Positions 48,139 to 60,800 of a stretch of 64,000 nt of DNA are shown piece by piece (positions within the stretch are counted from its first letter, which is position 1; every line of letters begins with the position of its first letter). Both the position numbers and the translations under genes were made by a program. The stretch is from Macrocystis pyrifera. Taxonomy: Eukaryota; Sar; Phaeophyceae; Laminariales; Laminariaceae. The notes beneath the pieces are model-generated. The model was not told the DNA's origin and searched no databases. It saw nothing but the letters and a program-made list of their open reading frames with translations. The DNA lies in contig JASSKH010000003.1 of assembly GCA_031763025.1 (NCBI GenBank), positions 8,025,199-8,089,198 of the forward strand, in the 5' to 3' direction.

Positions 48139-48305
48139 GATATACTATACCGGTAGCTAAAATGAAAAGATGTGGGGAATGGAAATTGGGAAACGACTGG
48201 CAGAGAAGTAGTGTATGAGGGATACTACTGATTTACGGAAGGGTGTTCAGTTTATATAGGAACGTCATCTACGCTATATTGTCGGAAGGCAAGCATAATA
48301 ATAAT
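48119..48305 (+). mobile_element. 3' end of the retroelement (last codons, 3' UTR, AAT tail)
   Basis: Begins in the ORF's last codons (NVDEE and TAG) and ends GGCAAGCATAATAATAAT. Inverted partner of 47380-47562. The short AAT-type tail suits a LINE rather than a poly-A element. Confidence 0.75.
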
Positions 48306-48701
48306 ACGAGTACGTATCATACGAGGATGTCGGATATCCTTGAACATATCTTTGACAATTAATACTCGAAAACACAACAATCTCAAAAATCGTAAGATCG
48401 CAAGTAGCTCCGAAGATAAAGCAAAACGAAACGTAACATTTTGCGTCGACCTCGAGCCTGTTTTAATGACGCCGCATCGCACGCCGCACTGAACGATAAC
48501 ATCGTGACGCATACGAGTACGTACGATATTATCATTTGTCGAGGATGGTGATGTGGACGTTGGCGAAATACTGCTGTGCACGCCACAGCATGGGTGGTAG
48601 GCACCACCAGAGCTGAGCATACCCGATGGGTGGCACGCACACCACAGCTACGAGCCACTATTGATAGTGTACGGCGTGTCAGCAAAAAGGAGCCGTGTTC
48701 C
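48306..48701. promoter_or_regulatory. Upstream region of the kinase gene
   Basis: Short region between the retroelement tail and the kinase start; promoter and 5' UTR must lie here or upstream. The kinase frame stays open back to an ATG at 48576, but the downstream residues look more like a natural start. No core element is recognisable. Confidence 0.45.
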
Positions 48702-51700
48702 ATGTCGTCGATGCCGCAGCATGCGCGGCCGTCCAGTTCCTCCTCACTGCAGCAGTATCAGCACCAGCACCAGCAACAATTGAGTGCGAAGAAACCTGGG
48801 TTGTTGCCCCCGCACTCTCCCTGCCGGCTGTCGTCCGAGGCATACCGCGGGAAGATTGACTGGGAAGCGAAGCACAGGAAGCCTTGCCCATACGCCCGAC
48901 CGGCGGGGGAAGGGTGCCCCTACATACGTCGCAGCACGAGGACATGTTTTTCCGAGCATATGAGCAGTGATGATGACGCTCAGCCTCCAGGAGGATCGTT
49001 GTCGAGAGGGCTGTTGATATCGGTTCCCGGTGCACCGCACCGCGATTTCGGAAGTGGTTTCAGTAGGGAAATTGATGACCCTGCGTGTCAAGAATCGAGT
49101 CTCTCCGTTGAGCGCGAGCCCGATGATCGCGATGGTATAGGTGCCGCTGCGGCCGCTGCGGCGACCGCAAGCAGCGTACGACGCGAAGCGGCGGCAGCAC
49201 AATCAACAGCACCACCAGCACCAGCACCAGCACCAGCAGCAAAGAGCCCCAAACGCCGCAAAAAAGGCAACAAGAACAGCAGTGGTCGGAGCAACAAAAA
49301 ATCTGGAGTGAAGAGAAGAGCACCGACCCTCCTCAAGATCCACCAGCGTGTCATCGAGGATGCCCTTTTCGAGCTCACGCGGTCGCGCGAAGAGGCATTT
49401 GAGAACCTAGGTGAGCGCCTCGGAGGGGAGCCCGAAGACTTCACGTTCTATGATGGCACTTTCAACTTCGCGGCGGGGCTGCCGGCCCGCCTTCCGGCGT
49501 ATGCCGCGCAACGACGCAAGTTTGCAAGAAACAGGAGAAAACTGCACCAGCGTACACGAGGCCAGCCGAACACGATCAAGGGGGTTCACCACCGCGCGCA
49601 GACTGACCACGCCTACCGGGGAATACCTTTGCCGCGGTTCAAGAAGGACCAGGAGTCGTGGAAGATCCCGCTATTGCGTGTTCCCACGCCGACCAACGGA
49701 GAAAGTCAAGAATTCACCAGCGCTACTACATTCGGCAAAATTGTAAGTCTTGGCTCTCATCCGCAGCAAGTAAGTAGTAGTGTTGCCCCTGCTGCTGCAG
49801 GTCAATCGCAGAGTTATCCAGGTCGGTATTCGACTTCTTGCCCGCCACGTAAAATGCGGAAGAATACGAGCGGGGGCAGGAAGCACCCAAGGACGGTCGA
49901 CGGCTCTGGTAAGCGTGGGCGGGGTATTGGAGGCGGCCGTTCCGACCTCGAAAATGAACCTTCTGAGGGTCAAGAGCTCCCCGATGGGCGACCTTTGGAA
50001 GCAATTCTTCCAACCGAAGAGGTCATTGAACGAAGCGATCATCAGCAACGTTCATTCCTAACGGCGGCGCGCGACGAGGCTTCAGGGCAAAGGCAGCACG
50101 AAGAATGTTACGGAACGAACGAAGCAAAGCGTTTTTCTGATCCGTGCATCGAAGGCGTCGGACCTTGCGACACTGCCCACCCGGGCGACCGTGCCACTGC
50201 TGCTGCCGGTGTCATCGCTGCAACGACTACAGATGCACACGATGGGACAGCAGCCGCTTGGTCTGGAGAAACACCACCAGCAATGGAGATGTCCGAATCT
50301 GCACGAGTGCGAGCAGAAAAATGCGTGGACGACATCGTTTCCAAGGGCATGCAGACGCATCTGGCCGCAGCCTCGTCTGGAATGGTCTCAACCCCAGGGT
50401 CGCGCACGTCGCCAACTTCGGCCGAGACTGTCGATGCCCGATCGGGAGAAGCCGCTACCGCGCATTTGGAAGCAAACGCTCCGGCCGAGAAATATGTCAA
50501 CGACGGGTTGTCGCAGCACCTTCAGCCTGCGCAGCCCGTCTCAGACTCGACTATCGAGACCACAACAAGGTCGAGGCCGCAAGCGGCAGAGGTGGACCCT
50601 AAGCGTTGCGTCATTCAAGGGGGTGCAGCAGCCGTGTCAGCGGTGCAATATGGGGGTATGGAGGGGGGTACGGAAGGACAGTGCGTCAACAAGGAGATGT
50701 CGCAAGTCAGCCAAGTAGAGGAAGTTGCAGCTACGGACACCTCGGTAGCATGCGTAGCAGCAGCCACGGATGCGGAGAAAGACAGTATTGGGTTGTACTC
50801 GGGGGCTGTGGGCTCCGGGCATTTGAGCATTGCCGAGGCGAAGAGATTCGTTGAAGAAATCGTATCGGACGTGTTGCTGGTACACCTACGCGCAGCCTTT
50901 GATGAGGAAGTCCGACGCCCATCACCATCAACTGAGGCGGAACGGGACTATGCGAGATCGAGTTTAACGACTACGGCGGGAGTTATACAACCAAGGGTCC
51001 TTGAACAGGTCGTCAACGACGCTGTGCGGCAAAGTTTGCACGCAGCGGTAGTCGCAGCTTTGAGCGAGCGGTGCTCGGAGTCATCGACGGCAGGCGGTGG
51101 CCTCGACGAACCTCCCGCGCGTCTGGCCGAGGCAACCAGCAAGCGGTCCAAGGATGACGCAACTCCTGCGATGCAATTGAACGCTTCGGACGATGAGACA
51201 ATCTCGAGCAAAAGCGCCACGAGGACACCGACGACGGTGTTCTCTGGTAGCTCCTCCCATGAGTTGTCTCCTAGCCGTGAACCATCGGTCGATGCCGTAC
51301 CCCACCTGGACGAAAATATCGCCCATGACAGAAATATCATCCACGAGGACGATACCACGGCGCCGCCGGGGAAAACTTCGAGCTCGCCAGGACATCGGTC
51401 AGACGGGATGGACACACCGGTGAAGGACGCTAGCTCCGCAGAGACCCTCGCCCCCTCTGCAATCTTCTCCGAGGGTGATATTACGGGTCTAACGCCCCTT
51501 CATGGTGCCAATTTAGGTGAGGAAGAGGAGCGCCGAAAGGAACCGAATGCGTATCCAGCTGTGGCGGCGAAAGGCCTTCCGGTAGGATTTTTGGATGACA
51601 TTGTGGCGGGTCGGGTGTCCTTAAAGCCCGTGATGCCGGCGACGACGTCTCGGAGCAGCACGTCGGTGGTGAAGCCTAGTCCGTCAGAGCTTCGACTGCA

Positions 51701-52775
51701 AAAGGAACGCATGGAGGCAGAGGCGAAGCAAAGAGCCGCCGTGCTGTGCGAGTTCGAAGACCTCGTGCGCACCGAGCGGTTGGATCGGTACGCTCCACAG
51801 TCTTTCTCGCGCGGCGCGGTGCACGGGGAAGGCAAGCAGTCGGTGGTGTACCGTGCTGATGCTGTAGGCCGCGCAGATGCGAGGCAACGTAGGGGGGGGG
51901 AGAGGGAGCAGGAGCAGGAGCAGAAGAAGGAAAAGGATTCGCATCCTGCGGGGGCTGTGGTCGGAGGGGGGGTGATAGCGGCGGCAACGGCGGCGATGGC
52001 GGACATTGTCACGACGGCGGCGGTGGGAGCTATCATGGCGACGACGACGACGACAACAAAAATAACGTCAGACGCGGAATCTTCGTCAAAGGCCCTGGCG
52101 GCGGGCGTGGTTATATCGGTGATGGCAGCCTCGGTTTCGTCGGTAGCAGCGAGAAAGTCGAGAGAACACGGCTTCACCACCACCAGACTCACACGCCTTG
52201 CCGCAAAGGAGTTCCGCTACACTCGACAGGATGCACCGGTGTCGATCTTACGCGACGCCCGTCTGGAGGTGTGCGCCCACCTGCGCGTGGCCGGCTGCGC
52301 GCACGTGGTCGCCCTGCGAGGCGTGTGGCTGACGCCACGAGTCACGCTTTTGCTTGAGCCAATGGATGTCGGCAATCTACACGACTTTATTCGCGACCAC
52401 AACCGCGAAGAAACGCGCCTAGGGGAGAGTGTAGGTCCCGGGGGTGGACTGACACCCGCAGGGGCGGCGTGGCTCCTCGCGGAGGTTGCTGGTGGTCTCG
52501 CCGCGCTCCACGACGCCGGGGTTGTCCATCGTGACGTGAAAAGCCACAACGTCATGATGCTGCTGCGACGGCAGCCCCCGATAGTAGACGACGGTAACGA
52601 TGACATTGTTGTCGGCCGTTCGAGCAAGTGCGAGAAGGAAATCGAAAGTGACCCCAGCGGTAAGTCGCAGTGGGAAGCAAAGCTCGGTGACCTCGGCAGC
52701 GCCGCGGTGGTTCCCACGCAAGGGCGGACCGCTTTGACGGAGGAGGCTGGGACGAGCGGATGGGTGGCTCCGGAG
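48702..52775 (+). CDS. Kinase gene exon 1
   Basis: 4074 nt, 1358 codons from the ATG giving MSSMPQHARPSSSSS to the Glu of APE; GTGAGT donor. An in-frame ATG at 48576 would add 42 residues. Confidence 0.85.
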
Positions 52776-55289
52776 GTGAGTTGCTTAATTTTCTGCCAGG
52801 CCGCCATGGTTTTCCATCTCGCTCGTGTTCGGCGTGGGTTTGTTGGCCCATCGCCTTCCGTACGAAGACCGGCGTCCTCGTTCCTATACTCGAAATTTCA
52901 GTCTGACCCAGACCCCCGACACAAACATGCCTAAATATGCCTGGTATATATTAATATATCACGTGTTGTCCATTACTCCGTGTGCGGAGGCCATAGCTGC
53001 GTCTGCTGACAAAAAACCTCCGTTTTTCGGCCCAGAACAGGGGGCGTGCGCACATAGTTGTTAGGTTAACACTTGCCGTCGCGTCTCCGCACTTTTGGCG
53101 TGGTCGCAGTTCGACATTCAATACCTGCGACAAGTTTTGTTACTACAACCACGCACTGTATCAGACAGTGTCACGTTTGTTTCCACGCGCTGCGTGAATA
53201 TGCTAATGAGAGACGTAGCGGGCGTGAACGCTTCATACGCGTGACCTGTGGCGGTTTCACTCGTCCAGATAGAGACGCCATAAAACGTACCAGGTACAGG
53301 GCTCGCCGGTGGCCGCCCGGCAGCCCCCGCTACAAGTGATACCGTCTCTGACTTTCCGATAGAGCTCTTATTTTGTTTACCTAAGCATCGATCACTAACA
53401 AAACGACATAACAGAAAATCCCCTGTTGTGACTGCTATTGTGGACGAGCGAGGTGTCTTGTATATGCGGGAGCGACGTTCGTTGCCATCGGCAATGAGTG
53501 TTGTGTGGTTTCGACATTTCGTCTTACTGCCTCATTTTTTCGAAGATGTGTGCCCGAGCAAAACATACAAAATGTTAGCGATGTGCAGGGTCAACAGCGC
53601 TAAAAAGACCAAAGCTTCGATACAATGGGTATTGCCGCTGTTACCTGCTTGCTGCATTTTGATAGGGTCGTCGTTGGCTCGATCTTCATCGCTGTTGGGC
53701 GGATCACGCGATGTATTGGGGGGGTTTGATGGGGTGCTTTTCTTTCCATTCCGTCGTACTCAGGCGGGAGATACCGTGAACGCCGAACTGTCGAGAAGCG
53801 AGATTTCCGTAACTAGGTATGCACGAAAATTGTGACCCGTGATACGCATCTCAACAATTCAATCAGCTTGAAATTGTAGGTGGTATTTTTCTCGAATCCT
53901 CGCCACGCCCCAGTTTTGGCTCGTGGCGCAACAGCTTCGTATGTACGCCGCAGGGCTGACTTCGAAACAAAAAATTGCTGCGAACGCGATTCGAGAGTTT
54001 GTTGTTTTGACGACGGACGCGTGTTCACACCCAGATGTGTGTATTCAGTAGCGGTGCTGTTTAAGGACTCAAGCCACGGAAAATGGTAGAGGGGGGGGGG
54101 GGGGGGGTCATGTTCCATGTCAGGAAAGTTCTGGCACTAACGGTCGTTCCATGTGCTGCCTACGCGCACCGATTGTCTAAAATATAGCTTCGAGTCTTTG
54201 ACTTAGAGGAGCGTCCGCTTTAGCCCCCCCCGCCCCCCTCCCCACGCGCGCACGCGCCCCTCCACGCACAAGGTAGTAAGACAGATGCAACAGAAATAGT
54301 CAGCAAGCCAAATAGCGGAAAAACGTATATGCCAAGAGTTGGCGAAATCGCAGGAAGAGCTCCCAATCTCTGATGCCCGAACACAACCATACCAATCAAG
54401 TACGCATCTACCACTCTGACCGGGGATATAAGCTCCGTTTGATGTTAATATCATAATTAAAACGGTTATTATATTCTCGGTCAGAGTGCTATATATTACC
54501 CCTTTTGGGGGTAGAGAGAGAGGAAAAACGAAACGTGAAATACATATGTATTGATGATTACGGACACCTATCGACAACACAAAGGCAGCCAGGCCTGCTG
54601 CTGGGTTGTAGGGGACCGCACATTTTTAAGTGTCCCGAAGTTGGTCTTACCATACACGCGGTGCATATATTACTTCCTGGAGCTTCTGCGCGATCCTTCT
54701 ACGTGGTATATTGATGGCCGGGACTCGTAGTGTCGTTGCTTTTGTAGTTTTTTCGTCTGTCGCATTACCTGGGCCCCTATCAGGGTTAGCACCAGTACTC
54801 TACAGCATGCGCAGTTATTAAACACCCTCGATCCTGGCCCGTCAACGGGAAACGCGCCACTCACACCACGCAGGTTTTTGGTGGGGATGAAGGCTACGGA
54901 ACGGCGGCCGACATCTTCAGCTTCGGAGTTCTCATCTGGGAGACGTTCACACGTGGGGCGTTGGACAACCCCATGTCCGGCCTCTCAGGGCAGGCGTGTA
55001 AACGAAGGTTAGGGAAGGCCTGAGACCGCCTTGGCCGCCCCAAGCAAAGGCTGACGTAAAGGGGTTAGCGGAGCGCTGCTGGGCGCTCGAGGCCGGAGAC
55101 CGTCCTCGGGCGGGTGCCGTCGCAGACGAGCTTCGGGCGTTTGCTGCCGCCGCAGCTTCTGCTGATGCTGCTTCTGCGCCTGCATCTACTGCTGCTGCCG
55201 CTGCTGCTACCGCTAGTGATACTGCTTCTGCTTCTGCTGCTGCTGCTGCTGCAGCTGCTGCTGCTGCGCAGCCGCTTGCTTCGGCTTGA
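48702..55289 (+). CDS. Large TKL-like protein kinase with N-terminal low-complexity region (2 exons, ~1496 aa)
   Basis: Predicted serine/threonine kinase of the tyrosine-kinase-like group. The ~1000-residue N-terminus is Ser/Gln/Ala-rich and contains four degenerate motifs of the type VDDIVSKGMQTHLAA (residues ~541, 598, 716, 769). The kinase domain follows: Gly loop HGEGKQSVVYRA (~1041), VAIK-type Lys in LAAKEF (1169), catalytic HRDVKSHN (Asp 1278, Asn 1283), DLG in place of DFG (Asp 1330), APE (1356-1358) at the exon junction, then SFGVLIWE and a CW...GDRPRAG C-lobe ending in poly-Ala. About 100 extra residues separate the Gly loop from Lys, and ~34 extra lie between HRD and DLG. Catalytic residues are intact. 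Exon 2 has a one-base frameshift. The substrate is unknown. Confidence 0.85.
52776..54873. other. Kinase gene intron
   Basis: 2.1 kb, containing one GTACCAGGTAC palindrome at 53287 and a G17 run near 54091. No exon or mobile element is seen; the kinase domain is contiguous across it. Confidence 0.75.
54874..55289 (+). CDS. Kinase gene exon 2 (terminal, one-base frameshift)
   Basis: Acceptor CCACGCAG; VFGGDEGYGTAADIFSFGVL, then IWETFTRGALDNPMSGLSG. At the A3 run 55000-55002 the kinase reading moves to the frame VREGLRPPWPPQAKADVKGL, then CWALEAGDRPRAG and a GCT-encoded poly-Ala tail to TGA at 55287. As written, the first frame stops about 20 nt later. One missing A would restore continuity. 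Confidence 0.8.
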
Positions 55290-57067
55290 CAGGTTCCCAA
55301 AATGTTGGTGACTCTTTTACCAGTACGAGCCTCTTTTCCGGCAGCGAATCCCATTCGTTGAAAAACTTCCTGTAATTCGGCGTTTGGCAATCAGTTCCGT
55401 TTAGAAAACTGGGAATTCGTGTTATGTTTGGCTAAATGTATAAAGACTCACGAAGTCCGGCGAAGCTACAATATGAGCTGCGAAAAAAATGGGGGCAACA
55501 GCAGTGTCGATGCGATGCGTGATATGGTAGACATTGCTTTCCTTTTCGGGGTCAGTGCCGGCGCGGTGTGTGATACGGCATTAGAAGCATCGCTTTGCCT
55601 CCTGTGGGGGCAAAGTCGATGAAGCGCGTGCAATGGCAGGTATTCCTTTGCTCTCTGCGTGCTACCCACCTCTGACAGGATGGGTGGTTCTTTCCTATAC
55701 CCCTCTAGATCTAGGGGGGGTGCAGATTCGGCGGTCAACGTGCGCGCGGCTACGCAGTACATGAAGGCAAGGGGCCGTACTATTTTATACATAGGCTCTT
55801 GCCATGGTTGGGGCTTCTATGATCGTACACGGTGCTTGTTGTGCGCGGTGCTGCCGTACGTCAGAGTGCGGCGGACGCGTGGTGTCGCTTGCGCACGCGC
55901 GGGAACTCTAAGGTGGGACGTCTAAAGAAAAAAAGAATGTACGAAAACGCAAATTATTTTATTTTCATCACTTTTTACCACTCAGCGGGCTTCTGGACAA
56001 TACGCCGAGGTCACAGGGTGTTTGTCGTCCCTTATCCCCCCGGTATGTATGTACGTGTCTTCCTTTCTGTCGCGCGGAGAGTTCGGCATTCCCACTGCTT
56101 GTCAAGTTGCATCGGATTTTGTCAACTCGCACTCTCGCACTTTCGGGGGACGGAAGACTCAGAAACATTAAAAAAAAATCCTCGAATGCAGAAAAGCGTC
56201 AGCCAATGATATTCCAATGGTGTTAGTATAAGCAATCGAATGAATATCATCCGCGTTGTGTGTCCGGGCCCGACTTTTTTTACGGAAAGAGGCACAAACA
56301 ACAGTGGGGTAAAACACGCTCAAGACTATCCGGTTCAAGATTTTTCGGGAGACACAACAAGGTAAATCGGCTTGTCACGAAAAGCTCCAATGTGCAGAAA
56401 TACGCCAGTCGATGCCACAGTAGACCCGCAGTCGCACTTGCTGTGTGATCTGGTGGCATGCACTTACTCGTCCCGTTCTCGACGAACAATCGTTCCAGTA
56501 ATTTTTTTCAACAAATCGTCATCCTAAATTATTGTCGCCTTCGGGACTCGCATGATCAAATCCCAAAGACCCAAGCCGGTGACAGATCCAGGAAAAAAAA
56601 GACAAACACTCGGGAAGCCAACACACAATCTCACTACGAAATGTACGGCTCCTCAATTACTAATACTAGTGTACCGTGATGGGGGCAATCCTCAATCCTC
56701 CAGCTGCCTATTGCAGTGCCTATATATGCGGCATCTCAACCACCGTTTCATTAAAAACTAAACCCGGGGTCCATGCAGACGACGTCACTTGGGCAGAACG
56801 AACCAGACATAGTGCCTGCCGCACCACGCTGGCGAACTCTGAACGTGAAAGGAACACACGCCTTAAATCGGCCTCATTTTTTTCCGCCGGCGCTCGTCGC
56901 CCGATTCCCCTCTCTCTTCGTGCCCCCCCCCCTCTTCCTCCTCCTCCTCCTCCTCCTCCTCCTCACCACCACTCTGTCCTTCCTCCGGTACCGTCTCTAG
57001 CATCGTCTGCCCCCCCACCCCCCCTAGACCTTCGCTACTGTCACTATCATCATTGTAGTCCTTTTCA
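55290..57067. other. Convergent intergenic region
   Basis: Between the kinase (+) and OGFOD1 (-) ends. Only short unsupported frames and a (TCC)n tract at 56933-56965 are present. Confidence 0.7.
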
Positions 57068-57562
57068 TCATCCTCGTCGCTCCCTCCACCCGCCACGAGG
57101 GTACTCCCCCATAACGTCAAAGCGGCTGCCCGGAGCGGCCGAGCTCAAGTACTTTACGAAACTCGCGATTTCGGCGTCGTCTCGCAGCACCAGGCTCAGG
57201 GCGTTCGATGCCGCGGAGACGGAAACCAGCGACCCGCCTTCGTCTGCCTTGTACACGGCAGCGTCGTTTTTTTTGCCGCCCGCCTTCTCTCCGGAGGTGC
57301 CGCTGCTGCTGTCACCGCTGGCGGCGGTTTCGTCGTGCCGTTTGTTACCGTTGCTGCTAACGCTGCTGGTTCTGCCGCCCCCGCTACCGCTGACATCCCC
57401 TTCCCCCTGCTGCGGTGGAACAGCGTCATCGCCCTTTTCGGCGTCTTCATCGTCGCCACCGAGATACGTGACGTAGCCCCCGACCTCGTCCTGCTTCCAC
57501 GCCGCCTCCTTGTACGGCTCCCGATCGTCCACGAAACACAACACCACATCCAGCACCATGTA

Positions 57563-57594
<32 letters not shown>

Positions 57595-57846
57595 TCCTCT
57601 TCCACCTCCTGCTCACCCGCTCCATCATTCGGCGGCGCTCCGCCTTCAACACCGATGTTGCCGTCGCTACCATCACCGCCACTGCCACCTTTTGCGCCGC
57701 GTTTTCAATTTCCACGGTGCCCCAGGGGTCGCCAGCGTGTAGTCCAGCCCGGGGCGGAAGCGTCGAGCTTGTCGGCGAGAGGCCACCACCGACGCATCTC
57801 CCAACATTTTCTGCAGGAAAGCCCTGAAACCCTGGCCCCGGAAGAG
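57068..57846 (-). CDS. OGFOD1: OGFOD1 exon 8 (terminal; frameshifted near start)
   Basis: LFRGQGFRAFLQKMLGDASV and ARRFRPGLDYTLAT read in one frame. After the C4/G4 run at 57720-57728 coding resumes one base off, reaching YMVLDVVLCFVDDREP, EVGGYVTYLGG and the C-terminal motifs to TGA at 57068. Length 779 is one short of a multiple of three. Around 57600-57700 a Gly/Asp/Glu linker reads better in a third frame, so a compensated pair of indels, one at the C12 run near 57583, is possible. Confidence 0.85.
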
Positions 57847-60800
57847 CTGCGATGTTTGCAGGGGCGCGGAACGACGCGGAAGGAGGGGGTGTACTCATCC
57901 GTTGCTTGCCTTCGTCATCTTACCATTGACCCCGCATCCCTTTCGAGACGGAGCACCTTTTCCCACTCCTAATAGAGACACGTCCGACATTTGGGCACTC
58001 ATTATGTATTTTTTTTCCCCCCGTATAGTATATAAAAGGTTTTTGGCTTATCGTATCTCCTTTTCGTCTCGCCGCTTGTGGCCACCGACTATTTCCCAGG
58101 ATGGTAGCACGGCGGGGGGGGGGGGGGGTAAACGAAGTGCTGCACTGAGTCCGACACCTCTCTTTCTCTTGCTCCCTACCGCGGCGAATGAAGCGCAATG
58201 TCATGAAAAGGCATTTGGCCCCCTGCTTCGGGTAAGCACGGCTCGTACGTCGCACTATCACTCAGTTTTTTTTTTCCTGCTCGCCACCCCTTATTCGGCG
58301 CCTTATTGCGTCGTGTGGACAATGTACTTTACGGCAACAAGGGCACCCAGGGCAGTCGGCATACAGGAAATTGTTAGGCGATGCATATACCGGCATCCTA
58401 TCATACCTCAATACACTTTTCGACCATGTCACAAAAATGATGCATTTCAAAGCTATAAAACACACGTAACGTGCCTGAAAAAAATACGAGAAACGCATGC
58501 GTAGAATGTATGGCGGGTCATTGCGCGCCGCACCGTTACCTTGTCTCTGAGCTTTCGGAGCAACGCGCCGATCTCGTCATCCTTTTCCTCCGGTCCATTT
58601 CCTTGGTAAATCAAACACAAAGCAAGAAAGCGTCCGAGTTACGACCCAAACGTGTGATATACCACCAGTCATCCCGGTGATAAAAATGTGTAACCGATCT
58701 CTGGAGCAGAGCGCTTTCGTGGGGTCGATTTGAGATAGAACAGTATGCTTGCAAATGTCAAATGGTTTGAAATTCGGTGGGAAGAGAGCTGAGCGCCTGG
58801 AAGACCAACACTTTGGTGCGGAACTAGGAGGGGGGGCGAGGACCAGCACTGAACCCGACGCGCGCCTCTGAATGGGCGCGTGCGGGCATTGAAAATACGG
58901 AAGACAATTACACGACCACCGCCACAAAACCACGCCGACACCAATATCACATCAACGCCAACACCAACTACAACATCTACCACACCAACACCATCACCAG
59001 CAACCACAAACCGCAATACTAGCATGAACACCAACACCACCAACAACAATAACAGCCTTGGCGCTGAATGATCCCAACCCTATGACGACGAGGAGGAGAC
59101 AGGACGAATAAAAAAAGAGGGCGCAAACCGACGACCGGGGCCTGTCATTCGCCTCGTTAGGTTCATCCGTCACCCACCGCACTACTCGTAGACAATCCAA
59201 CAACAACAGCAACAACAACAACAACAACAACACGTCATCGAAACAATGTGTACGTGACCTGCGCGCAAGCGGGGCGCATCGTCCGGAAAACCTCGAAAGC
59301 GATCGTACCCGACTCCGTCGCGGAGAGCCGCAACATCCGTTGTCGGTGCGGCGGGCCCGCCTTCCTCCACCCCCCCCGCACCCCTACGTCAAAGGGCGAC
59401 GCCTCCATGTACCCCAGGCCGTCCGCGCGGTCTGCGGCTACAACGGCATTGACGATTTTCTCGGCAATGTCGTCCTAACCGTTGAGCGCGTGAGGAACAT
59501 TTGAGGGTCAGGGGTAGCGGGTGGGGAGGGGAGGGAGGGAGGAAGCGAGGGAGGGAGGAAAGGAACGGGGGGGGGGTCGCTAGAACGACAAAAAAAAACA
59601 GTTCTGATTGTTTTTGGCAAGGCGTACGGTAACTCATAGCGGCAGACCAAAATCGTCTACACATTCGACCACTTCTTGCGGCGTTTATAGCAGCAAACCC
59701 GAGTGAACCTGCCTGTGACTACGGTACAGAGTAGCGAAGCGGCGAAAACAGATTTGCACTACGTACTGCAGCCCGGCGTGGCGGATTAGATGTTCACCTC
59801 ACAAACCTCGAAGGGGGGGGCGACCTTCCTCCGCTTCAATATCGAGTCCGTACCTTCAGAAAGCGGTGGAGCTGGATCGTGGAACCGTTCTCTGTGAACG
59901 CGGCCGCACACTGGTCCACCATAGATGGGGCAAGGTACTCCGGATTCACCCACTCGGCCAGCTCTTTCAACCCCTGGAATTGTCGGGTGGCATTTAGAGC
60001 GCCCACGCGAAACCCATAGGGTCACGGCAGCGGCGTTAAAAACAGTAAGTACGCAGGGCAGCAGCAATGGCACAAAAAACATTCGAAAGAAAAACAAATC
60101 AGGTGCCCATACGTACGGGTGGGTTTGCCCTTCGAGTACGTGCGCATTTGGGGTACTTATTTTTTTAAAAAATCGGTGTGCTCCTGTCGCGGGTAAAAAA
60201 AACACAGCAGCAAAAACGAGCTGTTCTTAACCCCTCCGGAACTGTGCACACTCGCGCGTTTTTCGCGGGAAACTGCTGGGATACGAAGCGGAGTATATTT
60301 TGCAGTGTATTTCAATTTGAAAAACCCGTGCCCTTGTGGCAACCAGCCACCTGTAAGAACGGGGCGCTCGTCGCCCGGCAGCAAGCGGTCTCACAAAATA
60401 ACGGCAGACATATTTTGTTGACATCTTCAGCGAAAACCGTCAGCTCTTCTTCGCCTTCTCGCGGTGCATGCATACACGGTACTATAGACGCTGACTCTCC
60501 CCACCTGGGCACCCTCGAAATCGTCGGTGAACGCGGCACAATCAGAGCCATCGCCGCCCGACAACCCCCCCCCCCCGTCTCCCGCCGCGCCCTTCAGCTG
60601 CTCCAGGGTTGAAGTCGCTCCCGTTTTTTTTGTCGCCCTCGGGGGCAGCGATTCCGGCGTCGTCGAGGGTGTGGTCGGGCCAGTCGCCCATCTCTGACGG
60701 CAGAGCCGCGTGGAACCAGCCCGACACCGCGAGGCGAGGCTTGTGCTCGTTGTACACCTGCCGCGCGCATGGGGGGCGTGGCGTTGAACAATGTTTTGGA

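Noticed and set aside
56676..57476. 266-aa plus-strand Pro/Ser-rich frame
   Set aside because: Antisense shadow of OGFOD1 exon 8.
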